DNA of 36,347 nt, taken from the NCBI GenBank assembly GCA_948739805.1, contig CAPYID010000018.1:1-36347 (forward strand), given 5' to 3'. Below the pieces are notes generated by a model that had not been told where the DNA came from, ran no database searches, and saw only the letters and a program-made list of their open reading frames with translations. Positions 1 through 8,810 of this stretch are shown in pieces; the stretch's first letter is position 1; every line of letters starts with the position of its first letter. The position numbers and the translations under genes were made by a program. Source of the DNA: an uncultured Clostridia bacterium. GTDB lineage: Bacteria; Bacillota; Clostridia; TANB77; CAG-508.

Positions 1-110
1 ATGAAAAATTAGAAATTGCTAAAAATATGTTAAAACAAAATATATCAGTAGAAACTGTTATAGAATGTACAGGTTTAACCAAGGAAGAAATTAAAAAAAT
101 TAACAAATAA
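1..110 (+). CDS. C-terminal end of Rpn-family nuclease (partial)
   Basis: The frame starting at base 3 is open from the window edge and ends at a TAA at 108-110, giving about 35 residues. The residues KNMLKQNISVETVIECTGLT followed by KEEI match the usual tail of Rpn-family recombination-promoting nucleases/putative transposases (PD-(D/E)XK), which end in a short helix-turn-helix-like segment of this form. The catalytic part lies outside the window, so the gene cannot be judged intact. It is on the plus strand, convergent with the DUF3048 gene at 302-1336. Confidence 0.6.
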   Translation, partial: EKLEIAKNMLKQNISVETVIECTGLTKEEIKKINK

Positions 111-214
111 AATAAGATGTGCCAAATTTTATTAACGGACAACCGATGGTCGCCCCTACAACCATTATTCATCATTCATTATTCAATATTAATTATTCAT
201 TAAAAATACATAAT

Positions 215-233
215 GGGCACATGCAATGTGCCC
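215..233. repeat. Short palindromic repeat, type GGGCACAT/ATGTGCCC
   Basis: Two 8-base arms, GGGCACAT and ATGTGCCC, flank the trinucleotide GCA, and the copy is followed by CCTAC. A near-identical copy lies inside the coding sequence at 31709-31732. The related word GTCGCCCCTACAA occurs at about 150, and ATTCATTATTCA-type words at 165-205 resemble those at 30964-31015. The 190 bases between the Rpn end and the DUF3048 gene appear to consist mainly of such repeats. Confidence 0.75.
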
Positions 234-301
234 CTACCTTATCTAATTTTCTAATTTTAAGAATGGACTACAATCCATATGCAATCCATTCTTATTATAT
301 T

Positions 302-1336
302 TTATTCAAATGTAACTTTTGTGTCTATTGGTACTATTTGTATATATGTGTTTCCATCATTTACTTCAATTTCTTTTCCATTTTCATCTTTATATACTGT
401 TTGAGCATTTCTTGATGATTTTGAACATTTTATTTTTATCGCTTTTCCATTTGTTATATAATATCCTTCTAATGTTCCTATGTTTTCTATTTCTTGTCTT
501 CCATAGCCAGCATCTTCATCTGTTGTATAGTTATGTGCAAATGTTATTATTATGTTTTTTGCTATTCTTGTTTCTTTACTTACCATATCTTTTTCTACTT
601 TATCATTTACATATCTTTCATAGAGATTTGTTTCTGCATTGTATTTGAATGATACTTTATGACTTGCTGTATATGGCATGTTTACTTTATTTGCTGTTTG
701 ACCATTTCCTAGTTCTATTTCATTTGGGGTATATTTTAATACACTTTTTTGTGTTGATGTAGTCTTGTATTCTTTTTTGTCTGCATATTCCATTATTTTT
801 TTCATGTTCGTTAATACATTATGTGGGGCTTTTTTTTCTGATGTTCTCCAAAATGCTGTTTCTGTAACTAATCCATTTACATTATTTATTTTTAGTTTTT
901 CTATATCGTTTTCTGCTCTTTTACTATATCCAAAGTGCACGAATATACTATCATTTTCTAGTGCATAGTCTATAAATACTGGTCTTGCACTTCTGACTGG
1001 TCCTATTGTTTCTTCTTTGTCTTTTATGTCTTTATATACGGCTAGAAGCCTTGTAAGCCCTCCTTCTACAGTAATTTCATATACTATTGCTGCATCGTTA
1101 AGTCCCGCTTGTGGCTTTGCTTCTCCTACATTGTCTATCATTATTGCTACACTTCGTGAGTTTCCTGACCATGTTTTTATGCCTGTATCTTTATTTTCTT
1201 CTACTTGATTTGTATCATCTTGCTTTTCTATTTTTGCATTCGTTTTTTCGTCTTTTCCTACAATTCTTGTTCCTATAAGTATTCCTAGTATTATTACTGC
1301 TACTATTAATATTACTATTAGTCCTTTATTTTTCAT
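302..1336 (-). CDS. DUF3048 (YerB-like) membrane-anchored protein
   Basis: A 344-residue protein with one N-terminal hydrophobic segment (about residues 5-24) and no clear lipobox cysteine, so it is probably a membrane-anchored extracellular protein. The body carries the DUF3048 signature, including MIDNVGEAKPQAGL at about residue 66 and GPVRSARPVFIDYA at about residue 112. B. subtilis YerB belongs to this family, whose biochemical role is not established. It is the last gene of the minus-strand run yqfC-yqfD-unknown-ybeY and is separated from ybeY by 77 bases containing a palindromic repeat, so it may be transcribed separately. Confidence 0.85.
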   Translation of the reverse strand: MKNKGLIVILIVAVIILGILIGTRIVGKDEKTNAKIEKQDDTNQVEENKDTGIKTWSGNSRSVAIMIDNVGEAKPQAGLNDAAIVYEITVEGGLTRLLAVYKDIKDKEETIGPVRSARPVFIDYALENDSIFVHFGYSKRAENDIEKLKINNVNGLVTETAFWRTSEKKAPHNVLTNMKKIMEYADKKEYKTTSTQKSVLKYTPNEIELGNGQTANKVNMPYTASHKVSFKYNAETNLYERYVNDKVEKDMVSKETRIAKNIIITFAHNYTTDEDAGYGRQEIENIGTLEGYYITNGKAIKIKCSKSSRNAQTVYKDENGKEIEVNDGNTYIQIVPIDTKVTFE

Positions 1337-1368
1337 TTTTTCGTCCTTCCCCTATTATTTATTTGTAG

Positions 1369-1387
1369 GGACGCCCTTTGGGCGTCC
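1369..1387. repeat. Short palindromic repeat GGACGCCC/GGGCGTCC
   Basis: A perfect inverted repeat of 8-base arms with a TTT loop, preceded by TGTAG and followed by GTTCAT. It belongs to the scattered GC-richer palindrome family also seen at 215-233, 4760-4778 and 31975-31987. Its place between ybeY and the DUF3048 gene could make it a transcriptional stop or processing hairpin, but no T run follows on either strand. Confidence 0.75.
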
Positions 1388-1413
1388 GTTCATATAAGAG
1401 CATTCCCTATATT

Positions 1414-1881
1414 TTAGTCAAATATTTTTAATTTTGATAATATGTTTTCTTCTTTTTTTCGCATTTCTTTCTTGTCTTTTTCTTCTATATGGTCATAACC
1501 CATTAAATGATAAAATCCATGTACTAGCATATATGCTAGTTCCCTTTTGAAACTGTGTTCATACTCTATTGCTTGTTTTTTTACTATTGGTATACATATG
1601 ATTATATCTCCTAATACATCTGGTATTCCAGTTTTTTCTTTTGGAATTTCATCTTTTTCAAACATTGGAAATGATAACACATCTGTGGGCTTGTCTACAT
1701 TTCTCGTTTCTTTGTTTATTCTATGTATGTATTCTTCATTTGATAATGTAATGCTAAGATATAAGTCTGTTTTGTCTAATTTTTCTTCTTTGAAACATTG
1801 TTCTGTTATTTCTTGTATTAGTTCCTCGTATTCTTCGTTTTTTTCAATTTCTTCATAGTTTATGTCTGTTAGTTGATTCAT
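1414..1881 (-). CDS. ybeY: Endoribonuclease YbeY
   Basis: A 155-residue single-domain metalloprotein. The metal-binding motif HGFYHLMGYDH sits at residues 121-131, with histidines 121, 125 and 131 in the H-x3-H-x5-H pattern. The other family signature, RNVDKPTDVLSFP, is at residues 60-72. YbeY is a zinc-dependent RNase that acts in 16S rRNA maturation and ribosome quality control. In many Firmicutes it follows yqfC-yqfD-phoH-pgpH; here yqfC and yqfD are present, but phoH and pgpH are replaced by the unknown 415-residue gene. Confidence 0.95.
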   Translation of the reverse strand: MNQLTDINYEEIEKNEEYEELIQEITEQCFKEEKLDKTDLYLSITLSNEEYIHRINKETRNVDKPTDVLSFPMFEKDEIPKEKTGIPDVLGDIIICIPIVKKQAIEYEHSFKRELAYMLVHGFYHLMGYDHIEEKDKKEMRKKEENILSKLKIFD

Positions 1882-1900
1882 TTACCTTTCCTTCTTTTCT

Positions 1901-3148
1901 TTATTGTGCACGTTTTGCTAATTCTTCGTGTTTTTTGCCTTTTAGAGTTATGTTTGTAGTTTGTGCATATGCGTTTTTTAAGTGTTTCATTTCTCCTAAT
2001 TCTACTAGTTTCTTTTTATAGAATTGAACTATGTGTTTTGCTTGTAATCCTGTTCCTTCTATTTGTTTTATATCATTTTTTAGGAATAATATTTCCTTTT
2101 TCTTTGCTTTTTCTTCTGCTGAGCTTCTTGATTTTTCTATTTCTTGATACTTGTCCCAAAATTCTTTATAGTCTTCTTTGTCTTTTGGCTTATCCCAATA
2201 TATTTTTGTAGATAGTAAATTAACTTTATAGTCTTCTAATAATGCTAATATTTGCTTGTATGCCATATCCTGTTTTTTATTGTTTGGGCTACTTATTATT
2301 AGATGCCTATTTTCTTTTAATAGACTTTCATAACATTGTTCTGCTACTACTAATGGCAAACTGTGTGTGAATAATTTTCTACTAATTCCTAATAGTAGCA
2401 TTCTTTTTTCTATTATGTCCCTTTTATCTAACTTTCCTGTTAAGAATGTATTAAATTTGTCATAGTGATTTACTATGTCTTTGTATCCAATTTCTGTTCC
2501 TTCTTCTATTTTTATTGGTAGTATGTTTGTTGTGTATTTTTCTAGATTTTCAAATATATCATTATATATTTTTTGCTTACTTTCTTCGTTTTCACTTATT
2601 ACTTTGTCTGCTAGTTGAACTGAATAATTTTTTAATAGTCCTTTATAAAGTCCATTCATTCTGTCTGCATAAAATGTTTTATATTTTTCTAGCATTTTTT
2701 CTTTTTTGTTGCTTTTTAAACTTTCATAGTCTAGTTCTAGTAAAAATTCTTGTTTTTTGTATTTATATTCTACATATTGTGTTTCTTTTAGATGTACCAC
2801 ATTGTAATATCTTGATAGCGCATTTTCTTCATATGATGTTGCTATTTTGTTTTTTACTCTTTTATATACTGATTCCATTATATATTTGTCTAATGCTTCT
2901 AAATATAGTACTACTGCATTTTCGTACTTTTTTTCTAGATTTGCTTTAGTGTCTTTACTTTTTTCATTATGATTTATATATTCATAATAAGTTTTTATAA
3001 CATTATTTCTCTTCATTGATATTAGCATTCCATTAATCCCTATTTTGGTTGGTATTAATAGTTTTGATATTGTTGTGGTTATTTTTGAGAAAAATGCTCC
3101 ATCTGTTTTGGCTAATCTTAATCCTTTTTCTGCCATTTTTAATATCAT
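1901..3148 (-). CDS. Unknown lysine/glutamate-rich 415-residue protein
   Basis: I do not recognise this protein. It is uninterrupted, rich in K, E, Y and L, and mostly helical or coiled-coil in character. A weakly hydrophobic stretch lies near residues 20-42, but there is no convincing membrane span, P-loop, HD motif or signal peptide. The start is uncertain: an AGGAAAGGA element abuts the first ATG (3148) too closely and lies 12 bases before the second in-frame ATG (3136). It sits between yqfD and ybeY, in the slot that phoH and pgpH occupy in B. subtilis, so a role in sporulation or RNA metabolism is conceivable but unsupported. Confidence 0.75.
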   Translation of the reverse strand: MILKMAEKGLRLAKTDGAFFSKITTTISKLLIPTKIGINGMLISMKRNNVIKTYYEYINHNEKSKDTKANLEKKYENAVVLYLEALDKYIMESVYKRVKNKIATSYEENALSRYYNVVHLKETQYVEYKYKKQEFLLELDYESLKSNKKEKMLEKYKTFYADRMNGLYKGLLKNYSVQLADKVISENEESKQKIYNDIFENLEKYTTNILPIKIEEGTEIGYKDIVNHYDKFNTFLTGKLDKRDIIEKRMLLLGISRKLFTHSLPLVVAEQCYESLLKENRHLIISSPNNKKQDMAYKQILALLEDYKVNLLSTKIYWDKPKDKEDYKEFWDKYQEIEKSRSSAEEKAKKKEILFLKNDIKQIEGTGLQAKHIVQFYKKKLVELGEMKHLKNAYAQTTNITLKGKKHEELAKRAQ

Positions 3149-3179
3149 TCCTTTCCTAGGAATAAATTAAGTTTTTTCC

Positions 3180-4392
3180 TTAATTTTCCTTTTCACTTGT
3201 ATTTAATTCTGCATCTATCTTTTTTTCTTCTCCAATATTTTCCAGCACTTCATATATTAGTTGTACTTCTATTCCATCTTCTTTTTCTTTTACATTTATT
3301 TGTTTATTTATTATGTTTGATGGTTCCTCTACCTTTGCGGAAAGTTCAGTTTCAAGCTCTTTTACTAGCATATTTTTTAGTTCTTCCTGGGTATATTGCT
3401 TTTCTACTTTATTAATTTCTTGATATTCGTCTATCCCTAACTCAATCGGCAAATAAAAGTCGGAAAATATCTTTAATTTTTTTCTCTCATTTATTGTATC
3501 ATATTTTTCAAATTTTGGAAGACTTTTATATAAATTTATTTGAAAATTATTTAATTTTATAAAGTATTTTTTTTCGCTGTTTCCTGTACTAATGCTTTCT
3601 TCTTGTTTGTACATCATGGTTTTAGTTGCCTCATACCAAACTCTTGCTTGTATCTCCGCTTCACTGTGAATATATCTTGTTCCTGTATATTTTCCTTCCA
3701 TCCATCCGCCCTACTAGTATGGTGTCTTTTGTTACAACATCTCCAACTTTTACTACGGGTGTACCACTTTTAGCATTTATTTTTGTTATAACTCCTGATT
3801 TATTTGCTACTATATTACAGTAATCATTTTTATTTACTATTTCTGGTTTTCCTGTGTTTTCTACTATTTTTATTATCGCATTTGTTCCATTTAAGTCTAT
3901 ACTCATCCATGCTATGTCATCTCTCTTTAACCTTATTTGCCTTATTATTTCTTCTGTATCTATCTTCGATTTTTTTGCTCCTATTATTATTCCTTTTTCA
4001 TTTAATTGTGCTAAAATTTCTTCTGTCTCAATTCTTTCATTTCCTTGTATTTCTATATTCCATATATATCTAGATGTCATTAGTATACTAGTTGTTATTA
4101 ATATTAGTGCTACAATAAATATCTTCCTTTTTTTATATCTATTTAGTATGAATGGTAATCCTTTTTTTCTATTTATTGTAGCTCTACATTTTGTTTTTTT
4201 TGCTATTTCTTTTATTCTTTTAAAATCTTTTATGCTAATGTTTGTCTGTAAATATGTAGACTTTTCCCTTTTTGTGTTCCATAGAAGTATTCTCTTACTT
4301 ATACACATATTTATAAATCTTTCTATAAAATATCCTTCAACTGATATATTAACATAGCCACAAATATAACTTAACAAGATTTTAAATATCAC
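3180..4392 (-). pseudogene. yqfD: Stage IV sporulation protein YqfD, frameshifted
   Basis: Two overlapping frames together encode one YqfD. The N-terminal part (3661-4392) holds a hydrophobic segment at about residues 89-106, then a POTRA-like stretch and GTPVVKVGDVVTKDTILVG. The second frame continues with GGWMEGKYTGTRYIHSEAEI. The join needs removal of one G from a GGG run (plus-strand CCC at 3709-3711); the repaired gene would encode 403 residues, a normal family length. YqfD is a mother-cell membrane protein needed for sporulation. It directly abuts yqfC. The lesion in a conserved gene may be a sequencing error in a short G run or a true loss of function. Confidence 0.9.
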
Positions 4393-4725
4393 TTACTTTT
4401 CCTCCATCTCTTCATCTTCGTAACTTTCAAAGTCTATACTATCTATTTTTCCTGTAATTTTCATATCGTCTTGATTCATTTGTATTAGATTTAAATTGAA
4501 TCCATTTACATTGATTACTCCAATATGTGTATTTACTTTTATGTAAAAACTCTCATATTCTATTATATTTTTATAATTTTCTATTAGCATTTCTTTAAAT
4601 CCTAGTATTGAAATTTTTGGTATGTCAGAGACTACTTCTGCTGGCATTTCTAGAATTTCATTTATCCTACTCATTCCTCTCATGATTCTTTTTTTCTTTT
4701 TCAATTCTGTTATCTCCTTTGACAT
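4393..4725 (-). CDS. yqfC: Sporulation protein YqfC (YabP family)
   Basis: A 110-residue protein of the YabP/YqfC family, recognised by the central segment MPAEVVSDIPKISILGFKEM followed by a beta-rich core. The family is made in the mother cell during sporulation, in partnership with YqfD. Its stop codon is immediately followed by the yqfD start at 4392, showing tight operon coupling. Upstream (4726-4946) lie repeats and a palindrome separating it from the deacetylase gene fragment. The C-terminal tail is very acidic (SYEDEEMEEK). Confidence 0.9.
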   Translation of the reverse strand: MSKEITELKKKKRIMRGMSRINEILEMPAEVVSDIPKISILGFKEMLIENYKNIIEYESFYIKVNTHIGVINVNGFNLNLIQMNQDDMKITGKIDSIDFESYEDEEMEEK

Positions 4726-4759
4726 TTACTAAAATTTTATGATCATCCTTCTGAGTAGT

Positions 4760-4778
4760 GGGCGACTACTAGTCGCCC
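4760..4778. repeat. Short palindromic repeat GGGCGACTA/TAGTCGCCC
   Basis: A perfect 19-base inverted repeat with a one-base centre, followed by CTACA. It belongs to the same scattered family as 215-233 and 1369-1387. It lies upstream of yqfC. Confidence 0.75.
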
Positions 4779-4790
4779 CTACATTTACCT

Positions 4791-4901
4791 TTCGAGCAAA
4801 ATTTGCTTCGCAAATTTTTCACGATGCGTTCGCAGTGGCAATTCTTACCTATCACTTTTCGAGCAAAATTTGCTTCGCAAATTTTTCACGATGCGTTCGC
4901 A
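4791..4901. repeat. Two identical 44-bp direct repeats
   Basis: Bases 4791-4834 and 4858-4901 are identical. Each unit starts TTCGAGCAAAATTTGC and ends GATGCGTTCGCA, and contains the nested inverted repeat AAATTTGC/GCAAATTT around TTC. The units are separated by 23 bases. The copies are GC-richer than the surroundings and resemble a small interspersed element. No reading frame explains them. Confidence 0.85.
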
Positions 4902-4943
4902 AGAATATAAAAATATAAAATTAATTTTATATTTTTATATTCT
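4902..4943. terminator. Perfect 42-bp palindrome after the deacetylase gene
   Basis: Bases 4902-4943 form a perfect self-complementary palindrome made only of A and T except the terminal G and C; the half arms begin AGAATATAAAAATATAAAAT. It begins directly after the second 44-bp repeat and ends three bases before the stop codon of the pdaA 3' part. As a hairpin it could end minus-strand transcription of pdaA. AT-only palindromes also occur as cruciform sites, so the terminator reading is an inference. Confidence 0.55.
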
Positions 4944-4946
4944 TTC

Positions 4947-5334
4947 TCACTTTTCAAATTGTTCTATACTTCTGATTTCATATCCCATTTCTTTTATTTT
5001 TTTTATTACCTCACTTAGTATTTCTGAGTTGTCTTTTGAGGTTGAGTGTAATAGTATTACTGCTCCTGGATGTATATTTGCTAATATTTTTTCTTTTCCA
5101 TATTCTGTTCTTCCTTGTTTTTTTTCGTCCCAATCATCATATGCTAAACTCCACATTACTGTTGTGTATCCTAGGTTGTTCGTTATTGCTAGAGTTCTTT
5201 CACTATATTCTCCTTTTGGTGGTCTTATATATCTCATTTCATACCCAGTTTTTTCATATACCGCAGTCTGTAGTTTTACTACTTCTTCTTTTATTTCTTC
5301 TTCTGATAAATCTGGCATACTATGATGGTTTACT
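4947..5334 (-). pseudogene. pdaA: pdaA-like deacetylase, 3' part (interrupted gene)
   Basis: The C-terminal part of a PdaA-type polysaccharide deacetylase, whose N-terminal part is at 10847-11265. The frame runs from the att core through VNHHSMPDL, RPPKGEYSER, MWSLAYDDW and LLHSTSKDN, all characteristic of PdaA, the enzyme that removes the acetyl group from peptidoglycan N-acetylmuramic acid on the way to muramic delta-lactam in spore cortex. In the rejoined protein these are residues 141-268, and H143 is the second metal histidine. Alone, this piece lacks the catalytic TFDGG motif and cannot be functional. A Met at 5318 could start a shorter frame, but no good ribosome binding site precedes it. 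Confidence 0.9.
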
Positions 5335-5339
5335 GTATG
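5335..5339. other. Putative left attachment core (CATAC on minus strand)
   Basis: Minus-strand CATAC occurs here within GGTAATCATACAGT and at the right junction within GGAAACCATACTCC, at the same codon phase (CAT AC). Exchange at these cores joins the two deacetylase parts without gain or loss of a base of frame. The exact core could be somewhat longer or shorter, since flanking bases agree in 9 of 11 positions on one side. Confidence 0.7.
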
Positions 5340-5412
5340 ATTACCTAATTTCTTAATGTTAAAAAAATAATTATTTTTTAATACTATTTAATTTCTCGTT
5401 TATCAATTGTAA

Positions 5413-7027
5413 CTAGATTTTAAAAGTTAATTTAATCTTTATGTTTTTTTCTTTATCAAATTCTATTCTTTCAATTAACTTTTCTAATATCATTTTATTA
5501 GGATTTTTCATTTTTAAGAACTCATTTGCTATTTGTTTTATTTTTTTTAAATCTATTTTGGGAGATTTCTGCTCACTTTCTTCTAATTCTTTTTCTAGCT
5601 TTTTCATTTCTTTTAAAATTTTATTTCTTTCGTTTTGTTTCTTTTCGTAAATTGTTTTAAAATCTTCTACTTGTATTAATTTATTTATTTTATCTTGATA
5701 AATTTCTTCAATTGCATTTTCTATATTTTGAAGTGTGTTTTTAAATTCTTGTAATTTTGTACTTAGTAAATTACTTTTTGTTTGTGCTTGAATTTCCGCT
5801 TCTTGATAAATTTGTTTAATTTCTTTTTCTGATAAATTTATTTTTTCTATTTCTGTTTTTATTTTTTGTTGCACCACTTCTTCTATTAAATTAGCTGATA
5901 TTTGTTTACAATCACAAAGTCCACTATAATTATTTCTTTTTGAACAAATAAAATAAGTTGCTCTCCACATAGTTCCATTTTTTCTTTTTTCTTCTCTACA
6001 TCTTAAAGTTGCCTTATTCCCACATTCCATACAATATACTAAACTTTTTAAAGGATGGTCATATTTTCTATCTCTTGTTTTTGTATACCCATTTAATTTT
6101 TCTTGTGCCCTATTCCATGTATCAATATCTATAATTGGTTCATGCATATTTTCTAATACTATATGTTCTTCTTTTTTCGTACATCTTACTTTTGCTATTT
6201 TATGGCTTACTTTTTGAAACTTCCTTCCGACTACACTCCCTAGATAAACTTCATTTTTTAAAATCTTTCCTATTTGTGCTCTTAGCCATACGTATTTTCC
6301 ATTTGGATTTACACTTTGCTTTTTCATATATGTAGGTATTTTTAAGTATACTGCTGGTGGCTCTATTTCCCTTCTATTTAACTCATCTGCTATTTTTATT
6401 GTTGACATTCCTTTATTTACATACATATCAAATATTTCTTTTATTATTTGTGAACTATACTCATCTGGTATTAAATGATTTTTTTGCTTTGTATCCTTTT
6501 TGTAACCATAAGGTGGTATTCCTGCTTGATATTCTCCTTTTTCTATTTTTCTTTGTTTTACACTTTTTATTTTATTTGATATGTCTTGTGCATAATAGTC
6601 ATTAAAGCTAAGTTTAAATGTCAAAAATTGCAGTCCGTCTGCTTTTAAAGTGTCTACATTATCCCCGAATTGCTATGTATCTTATATTGTTAGCTGGCAA
6701 ATATCTTTCTAAATAATACCCTGTATCTATATGGTCTCTTCCAAATCTTGATAAGTCTTTTGTTATAATGCAATCAATTTTTTCATCTTCTATGTCTTTT
6801 AACATTTTTTGAAATCCTGGTCTATTAAAATTTGTACCTGTAAAACCATCATCTACATATTCTCCTACCTCAATCAGTTCTTTGTGTCCTTGAATATAGT
6901 TGTCTATAATGTCTCTTTGGTTTTCTACACTTTCGCTTTCTCTGTCATCACCATCTTCACGAGATAAACGTATGTATTTTGCAACTCTTATGTTTCTATA
7001 ACTATTTACTCTATTTATCTTAATCAC
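5413..7027 (-). pseudogene. Large serine recombinase, single-base frameshift
   Basis: The N-terminal resolvase domain (6659-7027) has the catalytic serine at S22 in AKYIRLSREDGDD, plus GEYVDDGFTGTNFNRPGF and TKDLSRFGRD. The second frame (5413 to about 6664) has the recombinase domain (EKGEYQAGIPPYGYKKD), a zinc ribbon with CMECGNKATLRC, a further Cys pair (CSKRNNYSGLCDC) and a coiled coil. Joining them needs loss of one G from a GGGG run (CCCC at 6663-6666), which yields 537 residues, a normal length for TnpX/TndX-type recombinases. The protein would catalyse integration and excision of the surrounding element. The lesion may be real inactivation, a slippage switch or a sequencing error. Its end is 74 bases from the left att core. 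Confidence 0.9.
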
Positions 7028-7091
7028 TCTCCTTTTTTGAGAGTAAATAGCCTATTTAAAGCAATGTAATTATAACGCTTTAAATAAGCTT

Positions 7092-7211
7092 TTATTTTTC
7101 ATTTATAGTTATATAATTTATATATTGCTCTTTTAGTAATTCTAATAAAAATTGCTTTAAGTCTGCTTTGCCATATTCTATTTGAATATTTGCGTTTTGT
7201 TCGCTTTTCAT
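7092..7211 (-). CDS. 39-residue acidic ORF upstream of recombinase
   Basis: ATG at 7211 follows AAGGAGA at a good distance. The product begins MKSEQNANIQIEYGKADLKQ, continues into a leucine-rich helix and ends INEK. It is encoded just before the recombinase on the same strand. A comparable small ORF (28185-28292) precedes the decayed recombinase at 28398. Small proteins beside large serine recombinases can be directionality factors, but that role here is only a guess. The rest of the stretch up to the MATE gene (7212-7476) shows no further gene. Confidence 0.6.
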   Translation of the reverse strand: MKSEQNANIQIEYGKADLKQFLLELLKEQYINYITINEK

Positions 7212-7476
7212 AATAGTTTGTCTCCTTATAAGTTTTGTTTAATTTTATGAATAAAAATTTAAAGTTATTACTCTATTATTAAAAACGAATTTAAAATATA
7301 AAAGTGGGACGTAATTATAAATTTTAACATCAAAAAAAAGTTGACAAACAATCTGTGTAAAAACATGATTGGCACTATAGACCCCGTATAAGTTTGGATA
7401 TTCTTACCTTAACGAATATTCAAATTTTGGTTCATTAATTTTAAGATTAAATCCATCTAATTTTTAATAGTATATT

Positions 7477-8808
7477 TTAAGCATACTGATATTTCTTTCT
7501 ATTCTTAAATAACAATAAGCTACTTACAATTAATGCTAAAATCTCTGCTACTACTACTGCAAACCATATTCCATTAAGTCCAAATAGAATTGGTAATATA
7601 AATATTAGTGCTGTTTGGAACACTAAAGTTCTTACAAAAGAAATTATAGCAGATACCAAGCCATTATTTAATGCTGTAAAGAATGATGATGCAAACATAT
7701 TAAATCCACTAATAATAAACGAAATAGAGAAAATTCTTATAGCATTTGTAGTCATTTCTAATAAATTATGATCATAACTTACAAATATACTTGCAAGTAA
7801 TTTTGCTAATATTTCTGCTAATATTGTCATAACTACTGATGTTACTCCTAATAAAATTAGACTTTGTTTTAATAAACTTTTCAATTCTTTCGTATTCTCT
7901 GCTCCATAATGATAGCTTATAATTGGTGCTGATCCTATTGAATAACCTATATAAGTACCAGAAAATATAAAAGATATATACATAATCACTCCATACGCCA
8001 CAACTCCATCACTTCCTGCAAATTTCATCAATTGCATATTGTATAACATATTTACCAAACTTGTTGAAATGTTTGTTAGCATTTCTGAAGAACCATTAAT
8101 ACAAGTTTGAATTAGTGCATTTCTATCAAATTTCGTTTTTATAATTCTTAAAGGTGAATCATTCTTACGAACAAAGTATATAAGTGGTATAATCCCCCCA
8201 ACTACTTGACTTAAAGCTGTTGCAAATGCTGCTCCAAAAATTCCCATTTTGAGAATATAAATAAATAGGAAATCTAATACCATATTTGTAATACCTGCTA
8301 CAATAGATATTTTTAATCCCATTTGTGGTTTTTCTGCAACTACAAGGAAACTTTGAAAGCTATTTTGTAGTAAAAAAGGTATCAATGCTATAAGTAATAC
8401 CCTACCATAAGTAATACAATATTCTAGCATTTCGCCTTCTGCTCCTAATAATTTTGCAATAGGTCTGATAAAAATAATTCCAATAATCGTTAATACAAAT
8501 CCAACAAAAGCAAGAAAATAATTTAACATTGAAAAATATTCATTTGCTTTTTCTTTTTTTCCCTCTCCTATTGTTTTTGATACTAATGCACTTCCGCCAG
8601 TACCAACCATAAATCCTATTGTTCCCAAAATCATTAGAGCAGGTACTATTAAGTTAATAGCTGCAAAAGCATCACTACCTATACAATTTGACACAAATAT
8701 TCCATCTACCACACTATAAATAGATGTAAATATCATCATTATTATTGTTGGAATTGTAAATTTTATTAGTTTTTTATATGTAAAATGTTCTGATAATTGT
8801 ATTTTCAT
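7477..8808 (-). CDS. MATE-family multidrug/sodium antiporter
   Basis: A 443-residue protein with about 12 hydrophobic spans and clear MATE features: FTIPTIIMMIFTSIYSVVDG near the start, FMVGTGGSALVSKTIGEGKK at about residue 65, and the duplicated half beginning near residue 230. Such proteins export cationic drugs or metabolites using a sodium or proton gradient across the cytoplasmic membrane; the substrate cannot be read from sequence. AGGAGGAGA lies just before the ATG. It is cargo of the element interrupting pdaA, and its upstream neighbour is a decayed gene whose last codons contain this ribosome binding site. Confidence 0.9.
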   Translation of the reverse strand: MKIQLSEHFTYKKLIKFTIPTIIMMIFTSIYSVVDGIFVSNCIGSDAFAAINLIVPALMILGTIGFMVGTGGSALVSKTIGEGKKEKANEYFSMLNYFLAFVGFVLTIIGIIFIRPIAKLLGAEGEMLEYCITYGRVLLIALIPFLLQNSFQSFLVVAEKPQMGLKISIVAGITNMVLDFLFIYILKMGIFGAAFATALSQVVGGIIPLIYFVRKNDSPLRIIKTKFDRNALIQTCINGSSEMLTNISTSLVNMLYNMQLMKFAGSDGVVAYGVIMYISFIFSGTYIGYSIGSAPIISYHYGAENTKELKSLLKQSLILLGVTSVVMTILAEILAKLLASIFVSYDHNLLEMTTNAIRIFSISFIISGFNMFASSFFTALNNGLVSAIISFVRTLVFQTALIFILPILFGLNGIWFAVVVAEILALIVSSLLLFKNRKKYQYA

Positions 8809-8810
8809 TT

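Noticed and set aside
302..648. Many plus-strand frames rich in F, L, I, Y and S
   Set aside because: They lie antisense to well-supported minus-strand genes and reflect the AT-rich complementary codons.
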